The notes beneath the pieces are model-generated. The model made no database searches, had not been told where the DNA came from, and saw only the letters and a list, made by a program, of their open reading frames with translations. Positions 43,818-55,268 of a DNA stretch of 64,000 bases are shown piece by piece. Origin of the DNA: Neorhizobium populisoli (GTDB lineage: Bacteria; Pseudomonadota; Alphaproteobacteria; Rhizobiales; Rhizobiaceae); contig NZ_JAHYCB010000003.1 of the NCBI RefSeq assembly GCF_019430945.1, positions 434,001-498,000 of the forward strand, given 5' to 3'. The position numbers and the translations under genes were made by a program. Each line of letters starts with the position of its first letter. Within the stretch, counting starts at the first letter, position 1.

Positions 43818-45296
43818 TTAAACGAGCCTATCTGCGAGATAGAGCTCGAGCGTCTTTGCCGTTCCCTGCTCCCAAAGCGTTTTCAGCGCATGCGCAAAGC
43901 GCTTGCGGAAAAGCTCGGACTGCGAAACCTCGCCGAAGATCTCGTCGAACGCAAGGAAGGCGTCGGGGTTATCCTTGGCTTTCAGCGCCGCCTCGTGAAG
44001 CTTGTCGGCGCTCGCGTCGTTGAAGACGATCTTGCGGCCGCTATCCGACGTGCCGGTGAAGTAACGGCACCACAGCGCCGAGACCAGCGACAGGCCGACG
44101 ATATCCTTGCCCTGCGCCAGACGATCGCGGGTCGAAGGCAGGATGAACTTCGGCTGGCGGTTGGAACCGTCCTGCGCCAGCCGCGGAATGGTGTCGCCGA
44201 TCTTCGGGTTCAGAAACCGCCGCTCGATCAGATCGAAATAATCGTCGAGCTTGGTATCCGGCACCGGCGGCACGATCGGGATGATCTCTTCCTTTTCGAG
44301 CTTCGCCAGGAAGGCGCGGATCAGCGGATGCTCCATAGCCTCATGGACGAAATGGATGTCGAGCAGCTCGCCCGGATAGGCGATCGTCGCATGGCCGCCG
44401 TTCAGGATGCGGATCTTCATCAGTTCATAGGGCGCGACATCGGGCACGAACTGCACGCCGACTTCTTCCAGCCGCGGGCGGCCGGAGGGAAACTTGTCTT
44501 CCATCACCCACTGCTTGAATTCTTCGCAGAAAACCGGCCAGTTGTCGTCGATATCGAAGTCGTTCTTCAGGATATCAACTTCGCGCTGTCCGGTGGCCGG
44601 TGTGATGCGGTCGACCATCGAATTCGGGAAAGAGACGTTTTCGTGAATCCAGGTCGCAAAAGCCGGATCGGAAAGTTTTGCCAGACCGATGACGGTATTT
44701 TCCGTCACATGGCCGTTTCCGGGAATGTTGTCGCAGGACATGATGGTGAAGGGCGGGATACCGCGCTCGCGACGAATCTTGAGACCGGCGAGGATCAGGC
44801 CGAACACGGTCTTCGGGCTCGCCGGGTTCCGGCCGTCCTCGGCCATGGCCGGATGGGCCGGGTTGAAATGACCTGCCGCGTCGATGAAATAGCCGCCCTC
44901 GGTAATCGTCATCGAAACGATGCGGATCACCGGATCGGCGAGCTTTTCAATGAGAGCAGCGCTCTCGCCCGGCGCGATGATGTCGATCATCGGCGCGGTG
45001 ATGCGGGCAGCCGTCTTGTTATTGTCCTGCTCGACGACGGTGGTGAGGAAATCTTGGCTCTTCAGCTTGTCGCGCATGGCGGCATCCGACGGCATCACTC
45101 CTGCCCCGATGATCGCCCAGTCATGCGCCTTGCCGGTGTTGAACAGGTCGTCGAGATAGATCGCCTGATGGGCGCGGTGGAAGTTGCCGACCCCGAAATG
45201 CAGAATGCCCGGGGTGAGGCTTTTCGGATCGTAAGCCGGCACCGCAGCGGTGCGCGCCACGTCTTTCAAGCTCGCCAGCGAAAGTTTTACGGTCAT
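43818..45296 (-). CDS. mtlK: mannitol 2-dehydrogenase family protein
   Basis: A 492-aa long-chain polyol dehydrogenase. HFGVGNFHRAHQAIYLDDL is the N-terminal nucleotide-binding region, and the catalytic Lys and neighbours are in MKIRILNGGHATIAYPG around residue 300. It oxidises mannitol to fructose, and related enzymes take arabitol or sorbitol. The start at 45296 follows the standard N-terminus. A family B repeat separates it from the transporter ATPase gene upstream. The symbol follows rhizobial usage and is not proof of substrate. Confidence 0.9.
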   Translation of the reverse strand: MTVKLSLASLKDVARTAAVPAYDPKSLTPGILHFGVGNFHRAHQAIYLDDLFNTGKAHDWAIIGAGVMPSDAAMRDKLKSQDFLTTVVEQDNNKTAARITAPMIDIIAPGESAALIEKLADPVIRIVSMTITEGGYFIDAAGHFNPAHPAMAEDGRNPASPKTVFGLILAGLKIRRERGIPPFTIMSCDNIPGNGHVTENTVIGLAKLSDPAFATWIHENVSFPNSMVDRITPATGQREVDILKNDFDIDDNWPVFCEEFKQWVMEDKFPSGRPRLEEVGVQFVPDVAPYELMKIRILNGGHATIAYPGELLDIHFVHEAMEHPLIRAFLAKLEKEEIIPIVPPVPDTKLDDYFDLIERRFLNPKIGDTIPRLAQDGSNRQPKFILPSTRDRLAQGKDIVGLSLVSALWCRYFTGTSDSGRKIVFNDASADKLHEAALKAKDNPDAFLAFDEIFGEVSQSELFRKRFAHALKTLWEQGTAKTLELYLADRLV

Positions 45297-45403
45297 TCTC
45301 TTTACTCCAGTGCGGCCCGAGAAATCTCGAACCCAATCAATCAGGCTAGCATCTCGACCTCGATCGCGAGGCTCCGATTTGACGATACGGTGCCCCTCCC
45401 GCG

Positions 45404-45491
45404 CCGTCATCCTCGGGCTTGCCCCGAGGATCTATCCACGTCTACTTTGCTGAACCGGCTTAGATGCTCGGGACACGCCCGAGCATGACGG
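45404..45491. repeat. palindromic intergenic repeat, family B
   Basis: Second copy of the element at 7708-7794. Ends are CCGTCATCCTCGGGCTTGCC and GGACACGCCCGAGCATGACG, each with a small internal palindrome. It lies inside the polyol operon between the ATPase and dehydrogenase genes. Confidence 0.75.
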
Positions 45492-45514
45492 CGGCGTGTT
45501 AAACCCCGCAAAAA

Positions 45515-46519
45515 TCAGGCCCTGATGGTCAGCCCCTTGTCATCGAAGCGATGCAGCTTGGACTCGTCAGGCGTCAGGTAAACCCGGTCGCCATGATGCG
45601 CGCCGAACTCTCCACCGGCACGCGCCGTCACCGGACCGATCCCGTCGACATCGAGATGCAGGAACGTGTCGGCGCCGAGATGTTCGGCAACCTTCACCGT
45701 ACCGGTCCACAGACCGCTGTCCTTCGACAGGCCAAGATGCTCCGGCCGGATGCCGGCCATCTTGGCGTTCTTGGATTGCGCATAAGCACCGTCGACGAAA
45801 TTCATATGCGGCGAACCGATGAAGCCGGCGACGAACAGGTTGCGCGGGTTCTTGTAGAGGTCCAGCGGCGAGCCGACCTGCTCGATATTACCGCGATTCA
45901 AAACCACGATCTTGTCGGCCATGGTCATGGCTTCCACCTGATCGTGGGTGACATAGATCATCGTCGTCTTGAGCTGGTTGTGCAGATCGCTGATTTCGAG
46001 ACGCATCGTGCCGCGCAGTGCCGCATCGAGGTTCGACAGCGGTTCGTCGAACAGGAAGGCCGACGGTTCGCGGACGATGGCGCGGCCGATCGCGACGCGC
46101 TGACGCTGACCGCCGGAAAGCTGCGACGGCTTGCGCTCCAGATAGTCGGTGAGGTTCAGGACCTTGGCAGCAGCCTCGACCTTCTTGTCGATCGCCGACT
46201 GATCCATCTTCGCCATCTTGAGCGGGAAGGCGATGTTCTTTCTGACGCTCATATGCGGATAAAGAGCGTAGGACTGGAACACCATGGCAAGACCACGGGC
46301 GGCAGGTGCGGCCTGCGTCACATCCTTGCCGTCGATCATGATCTGGCCGCCGGAGACATCTTCCAGACCGGCGATAAGGCGCAGCAGCGTGGACTTGCCG
46401 CAGCCCGACGGGCCGACGAAGACGACGAACTCGCCATTGTTGATTTCGAGGTCGATCGAGGGAATGACGTTCGCCTCGCCAAAAACCTTCGACACTTTGT
46501 TGAGCGTGATGCTGCCCAT
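45515..46519 (-). CDS. polyol ABC transporter ATP-binding protein (SmoK/UgpC type)
   Basis: A 334-aa ATPase of the CUT1/MalK class. Walker A is [18 protein letters not shown], signature [15 protein letters not shown], and Walker [16 protein letters not shown]. The C-terminal OB-type regulatory domain contains [12 protein letters not shown]. It follows the two permease genes with 11 bp between and would energise them. Polyol specificity is inferred from the neighbouring mannitol dehydrogenase. Confidence 0.92.
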   Translation of the reverse strand: MGSITLNKVSKVFGEANVIPSIDLEINNGEFVVFVGPSGCGKSTLLRLIAGLEDVSGGQIMIDGKDVTQAAPAARGLAMVFQSYALYPHMSVRKNIAFPLKMAKMDQSAIDKKVEAAAKVLNLTDYLERKPSQLSGGQRQRVAIGRAIVREPSAFLFDEPLSNLDAALRGTMRLEISDLHNQLKTTMIYVTHDQVEAMTMADKIVVLNRGNIEQVGSPLDLYKNPRNLFVAGFIGSPHMNFVDGAYAQSKNAKMAGIRPEHLGLSKDSGLWTGTVKVAEHLGADTFLHLDVDGIGPVTARAGGEFGAHHGDRVYLTPDESKLHRFDDKGLTIRA

Positions 46520-46530
46520 GTCCGTTTTCC

Positions 46531-47355
46531 TTACTTAACCGCGCCGAAGGTCAGGCCGCGAACGAGTTGTTTCTGTGAGAACCAGCCGAGGATCAGGATC
46601 GGCGCGATCGCCATGGTCGATGCTGCCGAAAGCTTTGCCCAGAACAGGCCCTGCGGACTGGAGAACGAAGCGATGAAAGCAGTCAGCGGCGCTGCATTGG
46701 TCGTCGACAACCTGATCGTCCAGAAGCTCTCGTTCCAGGCGAGGATGATGTTGAGCAGCAGCGTCGAAGCAATGCCCGGAACCGCCATCGGCGTCAGCAC
46801 ATGCACGATCTCCTGCCAGAGCCCTGCACCATCCATCCGCGCCGCTTCCAGGATCTCGCCCGGAATTTCGCGGAAATAGGTGTAGAGCATCCAGACCACG
46901 ATCGGCAGGTTGATCAGCATCAGCATGACGGTAAGGCCGATACGACTGTCGAGCAGGCCGAAATCGCGGAACAGCAGGTAGATCGGCACCAGAACCGCGA
47001 CCGCCGGCATCATCTTGGTCGAGAGCATCCACATCAGGATGCCCTTGGTCCGCTTGGTCGGCGAGAACGCCATCGCCCAGGCGGCTGGGATTGCCACGAT
47101 CAGCGCCAGGATGGTGGAGCCGACCGAGATGATCACCGAGTTCATGAACGGCGTGAAGTAATCGCGCTGCGTCTGGACCGTAATGTAGCTCTCCAACGTG
47201 AAGGAAGGGATCAGGTTGAAGCCGGCAATCGCTTCCGGCTCCGTCTTCAGGCTGGTGATGATCGTGTAGAGGATGGGAAAGAAGATGATCAGTGCGACGA
47301 CCCATGCGGCGATAGTCGCGATGACCTTGTGTTTTGTGGTGACTGAGCGAGCCAT
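46531..47355 (-). CDS. polyol ABC transporter permease (SmoG/MalG type)
   Basis: A 274-aa CUT1 permease with six predicted helices. The EAA loop is in [20 protein letters not shown], as in MalG. It starts 9 bp after the partner permease stop and forms the heterodimeric channel with it. Confidence 0.9.
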   Translation of the reverse strand: MARSVTTKHKVIATIAAWVVALIIFFPILYTIITSLKTEPEAIAGFNLIPSFTLESYITVQTQRDYFTPFMNSVIISVGSTILALIVAIPAAWAMAFSPTKRTKGILMWMLSTKMMPAVAVLVPIYLLFRDFGLLDSRIGLTVMLMLINLPIVVWMLYTYFREIPGEILEAARMDGAGLWQEIVHVLTPMAVPGIASTLLLNIILAWNESFWTIRLSTTNAAPLTAFIASFSSPQGLFWAKLSAASTMAIAPILILGWFSQKQLVRGLTFGAVK

Positions 47356-47364
47356 GATGTCCTC

Positions 47365-48237
47365 CTACCGATCCAGATTCTTGCCGACGGCGCGCATCAG
47401 GAAGAAGGCGACGATATTGGCGAGCACGACTGCGATAATGCCGCCTGCCGAAGCACCGCCGACGTCGTAGCCGAGAAGCGCGGTCCGATAGATCAGGAAG
47501 GCGAGATTGGTAGAGGCGTAACCGGGGCCGCCATTGGTCGTGACCAGGATTTCTGCATAGACGCCGAGCAGGAAGATCGTCTGGATCAGGATGACGACCG
47601 TGATCGCCCGCGCCAGATGCGGCAGCACCAGGTAGATGAAGCGGTTCAGGAAGTTCGCGCCGTCCATTTCAGCCGCTTCCTTCTGCTCGCCGTCAAGCGA
47701 CTGCAGGGCGGTCAAGAGGATGAGCGTGGCAAACGGCAACCACTGCCAGGCGACGATGACTACGATCGAAAAGAGCGGGTAGCGCGCAAACCAGTCCACG
47801 GGTTCGAAGCCGAAGAACCTGTTGATGTCACCCAACACGCCGTAGCCGGGATGCATGATCATGTTCTTCCAGATCAGTGCCGCCACCGGCGGCATGACGA
47901 AGAAGGGTGAAATGATCAGAATGCGAACGATACCCTGGCCGAAGATCGGCTGATCGAGCAGCAGCGCGATCGCGATACCGCCGACGACGGTGATCAGCAG
48001 TACCCCTCCGACGATCACCAGCGTATTCCAGATCGACTGGAAGAAGGCCGGGTCCGTATAAAAGAATTCGTAGTTGAAGAGGCCCGCGAACCCTGTCTGG
48101 GTCGGATCGAGCAGATTGTAGTTCTGGAAAGAGAACCACAGCGTCATCGCCAGCGGCACGATCATCCAGACCAGAAGAAGCAGGACGGAGGGCGCCATCA
48201 TCGCGCGCGCCAACGTCTTTGTGTTTTGCGTTGCCAT
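47365..48237 (-). CDS. polyol ABC transporter permease (SmoF/MalF type)
   Basis: A 290-aa CUT1 permease with six predicted helices. The EAA-type loop lies in LDGEQKEAAEMDGANFLNRF. It is encoded first of the two permeases, after the binding protein gene and a stem-loop at 48349-48377. Partner of the protein encoded at 46531-47355. Confidence 0.9.
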   Translation of the reverse strand: MATQNTKTLARAMMAPSVLLLLVWMIVPLAMTLWFSFQNYNLLDPTQTGFAGLFNYEFFYTDPAFFQSIWNTLVIVGGVLLITVVGGIAIALLLDQPIFGQGIVRILIISPFFVMPPVAALIWKNMIMHPGYGVLGDINRFFGFEPVDWFARYPLFSIVVIVAWQWLPFATLILLTALQSLDGEQKEAAEMDGANFLNRFIYLVLPHLARAITVVILIQTIFLLGVYAEILVTTNGGPGYASTNLAFLIYRTALLGYDVGGASAGGIIAVVLANIVAFFLMRAVGKNLDR

Positions 48238-48348
48238 TCGACGCCCTCCCTAAAAATGCCTGCGCCTTTTTCTTTGGGGAAGGAGACGACGCAGGCGGCT
48301 ATTGTTTTTCTTGTTTTATAAGGCTTTTTCTATGCGACAGTCGCTGAT

Positions 48349-48377
48349 CGGACCGCCCGGATGAACCAGGCGGTCCG
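48349..48377 (-). terminator. stem-loop downstream of the polyol binding-protein gene
   Basis: Perfect 9-bp stem CGGACCGCC/GGCGGTCCG with an 11-nt loop, 14 bp past the stop. No T tract, so it probably protects the binding-protein mRNA from decay rather than ending transcription. Confidence 0.5.
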
Positions 48378-48390
48378 CAGTGCGGGAGGC

Positions 48391-49716
48391 TTACTTCGGG
48401 TAACCGGCGCGCTTCATTTCGCGCGAGGTCGCTGTCTGGGCAGCGGTCAGCGCATCGTCAACCGTCGACTGGCCGGCAATGACGGCCGAGAAGAGCTGGC
48501 CGACATTGGTGCCGATCGCCTGGAATTCCGGGATCGCCACGAACTGACCGCCCGTGTACGGAACCGGCTTCACGGTCGGCTTGGTGATGTCGGCGGCCTT
48601 CATGGCAGCGAGCGTCGGCTCGGCAAAGGCAGCTGCCTTCTTGTAGTCGGCGTTTTCATAGAGCGAGGTGCGCGTGCCCGGAGGAACGTTCGCCCAGCCT
48701 TCCTTGGAAGCGACAAGCTGGGTGTATTCCTTGCTGGTGGCCCAGGAGATGAACTTCTGTGCAGAGTCGGCCTTCTTGGAAGACGCCGGAACGGCGAGGT
48801 TCCACGACCACAGCCAGTTGCCGTGGTTGGTCATGCCTTCCTTGACCGGGAAGATCGCATAACCGACCTTGTCGGCAACCTTGGAGTCCTTCGGGTTGGA
48901 GACGAAGGAAGCCGCAACCGTGGCGTCCATCCACATGCCGCACTTGCCCTGCTGGAACAGCGTCAGGTTTTCGTTGAAGCCGTTCGAGGAAGCGCCCTGC
49001 GGACCTGCGTCCTTCATGATGTTGACGTAGTAGGTCAACGCAGCCTTCCACTCCGGCTGGTCGAACTGTGCATTCCACTTCTCATCGAACCAGCGGCCGC
49101 CAAACGAGTTGGCGAGCGCGGTGATGAACGCCATGTTCTCACCCCAGCCGGCCTTGCCGCGCAGGCAGATGCCGTTCACGCCTTCCTTGCGGTCGGTGAT
49201 CTTGCGAGCTGCATCGCCGATGAAGTCCCAGGTCGGGTTTTCCGGCATTTTCAGGCCGGCTTTGTCGAACAGGTCCTTGCGGTACATGATCATGGCGGAT
49301 TCGCCGTAGAACGGTGCCGCATAGAGCTTGCTATTGATCGTCAGGCCGCCGCGGATAGACGGCAGCAGATCGTTGGCGTCGTATTTGTCGCCGAGCTTGT
49401 TGAGCTCCAGCAGCCAGCCCTGCTTTGCCCAGATCGGAACTTCGTAATTGCCGATCGTCAGGATGTCGTACTGGCCGCCCTTGGTGGCGATATCGGTGGT
49501 GACGCGCTCGCGGAGCACGTTTTCTTCCAGAGTGACCCAGTTGATCTGGATGTCTGGGTTAGCCTTGGTGAACTCCGACGTCAGGCCCTGCATGCGGACC
49601 ATGTCGCCGTTGTTGACCGTTGCGATGGTGAGAGTTTCCGCGGAGGCGGCGGTGGAGAAAATGCCGGCAAGGGCCAGCGCCGAGCATGCGCCCAGCAAAA
49701 CCGTCTTCAATGTCAT
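48391..49716 (-). CDS. polyol ABC transporter periplasmic binding protein (SmoE type)
   Basis: A 441-aa extracellular solute-binding protein, family 1. The signal peptide ends near residue 26 (STAASA before ETLTIATV). GKCGMWMDATVAASFV and GNWLWSWNLAVP are typical of sorbitol/mannitol binding proteins. The ATG at 49716 has GGGAGGAAG upstream. It heads the transporter part of the operon, 147 bp downstream of the SorC-type regulator gene, and the ligand is most likely a hexitol or pentitol. Confidence 0.9.
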   Translation of the reverse strand: MTLKTVLLGACSALALAGIFSTAASAETLTIATVNNGDMVRMQGLTSEFTKANPDIQINWVTLEENVLRERVTTDIATKGGQYDILTIGNYEVPIWAKQGWLLELNKLGDKYDANDLLPSIRGGLTINSKLYAAPFYGESAMIMYRKDLFDKAGLKMPENPTWDFIGDAARKITDRKEGVNGICLRGKAGWGENMAFITALANSFGGRWFDEKWNAQFDQPEWKAALTYYVNIMKDAGPQGASSNGFNENLTLFQQGKCGMWMDATVAASFVSNPKDSKVADKVGYAIFPVKEGMTNHGNWLWSWNLAVPASSKKADSAQKFISWATSKEYTQLVASKEGWANVPPGTRTSLYENADYKKAAAFAEPTLAAMKAADITKPTVKPVPYTGGQFVAIPEFQAIGTNVGQLFSAVIAGQSTVDDALTAAQTATSREMKRAGYPK

Positions 49717-49862
49717 ATCTTCCTCCCAGAAGATGAATATCGAGCATTCGCTTTGCCCGTGAGCAATTACCCATAAAACGGTGCAAAAAGTCAATCGCCA
49801 TTCGTCGCTGCATTGCAACGGACATAGGTCATCCTGTTGATTTGACTAGAATAATTTTTTGC

Positions 49863-50816
49863 TCAGCGTGCGAGCAATTGCCCCGCAGTCGCCTCATCGG
49901 TGATCAAACCATTGATGAGATTGCCCTTGAGAGCAGAAGAAATCGCCTGCAGCTTCTTCCGCCCTTGCGCGATTCCGATGACCGATGACGTCTCCCGAGG
50001 CGGGATCGGCACGCTGGCGACGCGACCGTTGATCCAGTGGTCGAGAAGCTCGCCCTTGGCATCGTAAACCCAGCCACAGATCTCGCCGACGGCGCCGACC
50101 TGCAGCAATTTCTGCATGTCTTCCTTGTTCAGGAAGCCGTCCACCAAAAGCGGACCATCCGGCCCGAGCTCGCCGATACCGACGAAGGTTACGTCCGCCT
50201 GGGCGCCGAGCGCCAGCGTCGAGCGTACCAAAGTCTGGTCATGCAAAGTCTCCCGCTCTTCGGCGGACGAACAGAGAACCGGTAGCGGCATCGGAAAATG
50301 TCGCGCCTTGATCGCGTCCGCCATCGAGAAAATGACGTTGTAGAAGGCGGCCGAACCATCCGGCCCGATATTGCCGGTCAGCGACACGATGCGGTGCTGC
50401 GGGCACTCCATCGGCGGCAGCTGGTCGACGGCGGCCTTCAACGTCCGCCCCGTGCCGACCGCGACCACGATCGGGTCCGGCCGCTTCAGCCATTTCTCGA
50501 TTTCCGCAGCGCCGGCTTCCGCAATCCCGACCGTGGTCGAAACGCCGGCCGGGTCGCTCGGCACCACTTCCGCATGTTTCAGATCGTATTTCTTCTTCAG
50601 CCCTTCGGCCAATTCCAGGCAGGCGGAAATCGGATGATCCAGCCGCACCTTGATCAACCGCTCGGCCACCGCCAACGACACCAGCCGCTGCGCCGATTGC
50701 CGCGAAATGCTCATGGCCGCCGCGATCTCGTCCTGGGTCCGGCCCGCAACGTAATAGAGCCAACCGGCCCTTGCCGCATCATCGAGCCGTCCCTGGGTAT
50801 CAGACCGTTTTGCCAT
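49863..50816 (-). CDS. SorC/DeoR-type sugar-binding transcriptional regulator
   Basis: A 317-aa regulator with an N-terminal helix-turn-helix (RTQDEIAAAMSISRQSAQRL, about residues 26-45) and a SorC sugar domain (VAVGTGRTL then IVSLTGNIGPDG). It lies immediately upstream of the polyol transporter genes on the same strand, so it is the likely activator or repressor of that operon. Related to the protein encoded at 33655-34638, with about the same architecture. Confidence 0.9.
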   Translation of the reverse strand: MAKRSDTQGRLDDAARAGWLYYVAGRTQDEIAAAMSISRQSAQRLVSLAVAERLIKVRLDHPISACLELAEGLKKKYDLKHAEVVPSDPAGVSTTVGIAEAGAAEIEKWLKRPDPIVVAVGTGRTLKAAVDQLPPMECPQHRIVSLTGNIGPDGSAAFYNVIFSMADAIKARHFPMPLPVLCSSAEERETLHDQTLVRSTLALGAQADVTFVGIGELGPDGPLLVDGFLNKEDMQKLLQVGAVGEICGWVYDAKGELLDHWINGRVASVPIPPRETSSVIGIAQGRKKLQAISSALKGNLINGLITDEATAGQLLAR

Positions 50817-50916
50817 GGCAAAAATTCTCCTCCGCCTGTTGCTGCCACGATTTCTGACAGTCTGTCAAACGACTGGAACATTGGTGGCAGGTCCGCAGCG
50901 CCACAACCCGCCGCAC

Positions 50917-51804
50917 CTAGCTGATTTTCATATTGCCAAGATCGAGAAATCTGCTGCGTCCGCCAAAATTATAGCCGCCAAACCACTCCTCGAACTCAAG
51001 GTAGCAAGGACCTGTTTTGTAAGGAACATCAGATGCGACCGTCGTTCCGCCGATATGGTTTTGTAGATAGTCTTGCGCCCACGGGCGTATGGTTGTGGCG
51101 CCGGAAACGTATTCACCGTCTTCGGTCACGATGCCGGCCGCCTGATACTCTTCCACCGAAAAGAACGGACTTTCATAGTCTCCGCGATCCTGGCCCCATC
51201 GGTCGATAGGCGGCTTGCCGGCATTGGGGTCGTTTGCGCGCGGCCGCAGACGAATTTTCCGCGTATAGGTGAGATCCGGCGGCGACTTCTCGCCGAGCAT
51301 GCGCATGAGATAGCTGCCCGGTTCCGCCTCGTATCCGCCCGTTCTCTCGTAGGAGGCGCCGGCGCCTATCGTCATCCACAGGGGAGGATGCGGCGTCTCT
51401 ACGATGGGCTCCGGCGGCAGGCACAGAGGACCGTCGAATTCGGCGCGCGTCAAAAGGATTAAAGCGAACTCGCAGAAGACGATATCAGTCATGCGGTGAA
51501 GCCGCGGGTGGGCGGGCATGGCCTCGACTTTTTCCCGCATTCCGTTCACCTCGAGAGGCGCCCCGTCGAAGTGGTCGGGCGCTGTCCCGAAGAAACTCAA
51601 CGCGACGACATCCGACCCTAATATGCGATAATCTTCCGGCAGAAACAGCGTGAAACCATGCATCAGCGGATAACCGCTGTTTGGGTCAAGCGGCCATTGG
51701 TCAGGAGTAATGCTCGGCGGCAGGCCAAACAGCCACCCGTGGCAGTCGGGCGACCTCTCCACACCCCGGTGGAGCACCTCGATATCATAGGCTTTCACCA
51801 GCAC
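50917..51804 (-). CDS. hypothetical protein (295 aa)
   Basis: A soluble protein without signal peptide. FGLPPSITPDQWPLDPNSGY and LMHGFTLFLPEDYR lie near the N-terminus, and GPCYLEFEEWFGGYNFGGR near the C-terminus. The Trp/Pro-rich N-terminal block recalls DUF1963/YwqG-like proteins, but I am not confident. It is a single gene between the polyol regulator and the peptide transporter genes. Nothing suggests transfer. Function unknown. Confidence 0.65.
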   Translation of the reverse strand: MLVKAYDIEVLHRGVERSPDCHGWLFGLPPSITPDQWPLDPNSGYPLMHGFTLFLPEDYRILGSDVVALSFFGTAPDHFDGAPLEVNGMREKVEAMPAHPRLHRMTDIVFCEFALILLTRAEFDGPLCLPPEPIVETPHPPLWMTIGAGASYERTGGYEAEPGSYLMRMLGEKSPPDLTYTRKIRLRPRANDPNAGKPPIDRWGQDRGDYESPFFSVEEYQAAGIVTEDGEYVSGATTIRPWAQDYLQNHIGGTTVASDVPYKTGPCYLEFEEWFGGYNFGGRSRFLDLGNMKIS

Positions 51805-51895
51805 ATCTCCCCTATGCGGTCAAAACAGGAACCGGCTCCCACCATCGGTGGAAGCCGGCGCGTGTTGACTCATAGATAGAGGAGATTAGCAGTCC

Positions 51896-53743
<1,848 letters not shown>

Positions 53744-53769
53744 GGGAAACTCCTAAAGGGTTCGAGAAA

Positions 53770-54933
53770 TCAGGCGGCAAGCGCGGTTTCGGCGAGCGTC
53801 ACCCAGTAGCTGACGCCGAAGGGGATCGCCTCGTCGTTAAAGTCGTAAGCCGCGTTGTGCAGGCTCGCAGTGTCGCCATTGCCGATGAAGATGAAGGCGC
53901 CGGGGCGCTTTTCCAGCATGTAGGAGAAGTCTTCGGCGCCCATATGCGGCGCCATGCCGGTGTTCACCGCCTTGGGGCCGACAATCTTGGAGGCGATCTC
54001 GACGGCGAAATCGGTTTCCTCGTCATGATTGAAGGTCACCGGATAACCGCGGCGATAATTCACTTCCGCCGTCGCACCATGGGCGATCGCGGTCGCTTCG
54101 GCCACTTCCTTCAGGCGCTTTTCGGCAAATTCACGGGTTTCGGGCAACAGCGTGCGCACCGTGCCGCCAAGCTTCACGAAAGCCGGGATGACGTTGTTTG
54201 CGTCGCCGCCATGAACCGAAGCGACCGTCACGACGAGCGACTTCAAGGGGTCCATTTCGCGCGAGACGATCGACTGCAGGGCGACGACGACATGCGAGGC
54301 AGCCAGAACCGGATCGATCGAATTATGCGGCTGGGCCGCATGGCTGCCGCGGCCGTTGATGGTGATTTCGAACGTATCGGCGGCCGCCATGACGCCGCCC
54401 TTGCGGGTTGCGAAACTGCCGACCGGAAGCCGCGGCTCGTTATGCATGCCGTAGACTTCCTCGATGCCGAATTTCTCCATCAGACCGTCGTTGATCATGG
54501 CGAGCGCGCCAGCACCGCCCTCTTCCGCCGGCTGGAAGATCACCGCGACTGAACCTTTGAAATTGCGGGTTTCCGCGAGGTATTGCGCGGCACCCAGCAG
54601 CATCGCCGTATGCCCGTCATGGCCGCAGGAATGTGCCTTGCCCGGCGTCTTGGACGCCCAGGGCTTGCCGGAGGTTTCGAAGATCGGCAGCGCATCCATG
54701 TCGGCGCGGAAACCGATGACCGGGCCGTCGCCGAGATTGCCCTTGATGATGCCGACCACGCCGGTCCTGCCGATGCCGGTTTCGACCACATCGACGCCGA
54801 AAGCCTTCAGCTTCTCGGCAACGAATTTCGAGGTCTCGTGAACGTCGTAGAGCAGCTCTGGATTTTCATGGATGTGGCGCCTCCACTCCGCAATCTGATC
54901 CTGCATTTCGGCGACGCGATTGATGACCGGCAT
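53770..54933 (-). CDS. M20 family amidohydrolase (hippurate hydrolase/N-acyl amino acid type)
   Basis: A 387-aa metallo-amidohydrolase of the M20D group. The metal-site cysteine and histidines are in KAHSCGHDGHTAMLLG, the catalytic glutamates in QPAEEGGAGAL, and a later His in GMAPHMGAEDFSYML. Relatives hydrolyse hippurate, N-acyl amino acids or indole-3-acetyl amino acids. It is 26 bp upstream of the ABC ATPase gene, so it probably processes the imported peptide or acyl-amino acid in the cytoplasm. Confidence 0.92.
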   Translation of the reverse strand: MPVINRVAEMQDQIAEWRRHIHENPELLYDVHETSKFVAEKLKAFGVDVVETGIGRTGVVGIIKGNLGDGPVIGFRADMDALPIFETSGKPWASKTPGKAHSCGHDGHTAMLLGAAQYLAETRNFKGSVAVIFQPAEEGGAGALAMINDGLMEKFGIEEVYGMHNEPRLPVGSFATRKGGVMAAADTFEITINGRGSHAAQPHNSIDPVLAASHVVVALQSIVSREMDPLKSLVVTVASVHGGDANNVIPAFVKLGGTVRTLLPETREFAEKRLKEVAEATAIAHGATAEVNYRRGYPVTFNHDEETDFAVEIASKIVGPKAVNTGMAPHMGAEDFSYMLEKRPGAFIFIGNGDTASLHNAAYDFNDEAIPFGVSYWVTLAETALAA

Positions 54934-55268
54934 GATGATAACCCCGTTGTTTTTCTAATATTTCCACCCTGGTCGGGGCGGTTCCCGGCGGGATATTGCG
55001 ACGCTCGGACAGGTTTTTGCAAGCTTCAATTTTCGGCCTTGAACGGAAAATAGGCCTATGCTTAGATGGCTCAAAATTTGATCATGCTCGCTCTAGGCGA
55101 CACGGTGAAATATGTTCTTAAGCATGATTTTGAGGAGGAAAGACGAAAAATACCCTGCAAAGTCATAGAGTTGAGGAACTCGACCTTGCAGTTCTACGAG
55201 GCACAATAAGCCGGCTTGATCGGTGGCCAACACACAACTCATAAGAGAACGATAAGGGGAATAACTGC
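54934..55268. other. divergent intergenic region of the peptide transporter
   Basis: 335 bp between the M20 gene (minus) and the binding-protein gene (plus). It contains one short plus-strand ORF (55066-55209), described separately, and a small palindrome GAGTTGAGGAACTC at about 55175-55188. No operator with clear symmetry was found. Confidence 0.4.
55066..55209 (+). CDS. possible small protein (47 aa) in the divergent gap
   Basis: ATG at 55066 reading MAQNLIMLALGDTVKYVLKH and on to a charged middle (DFEEERRKIPCK) and a TAA at 55207. AGG at 55052-55054 is too far upstream to be a convincing ribosome-binding site. Composition is protein-like, but base composition is lower in GC than nearby genes and no family is recognised. 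It could be chance. Confidence 0.25.
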   Translation: MAQNLIMLALGDTVKYVLKHDFEEERRKIPCKVIELRNSTLQFYEAQ

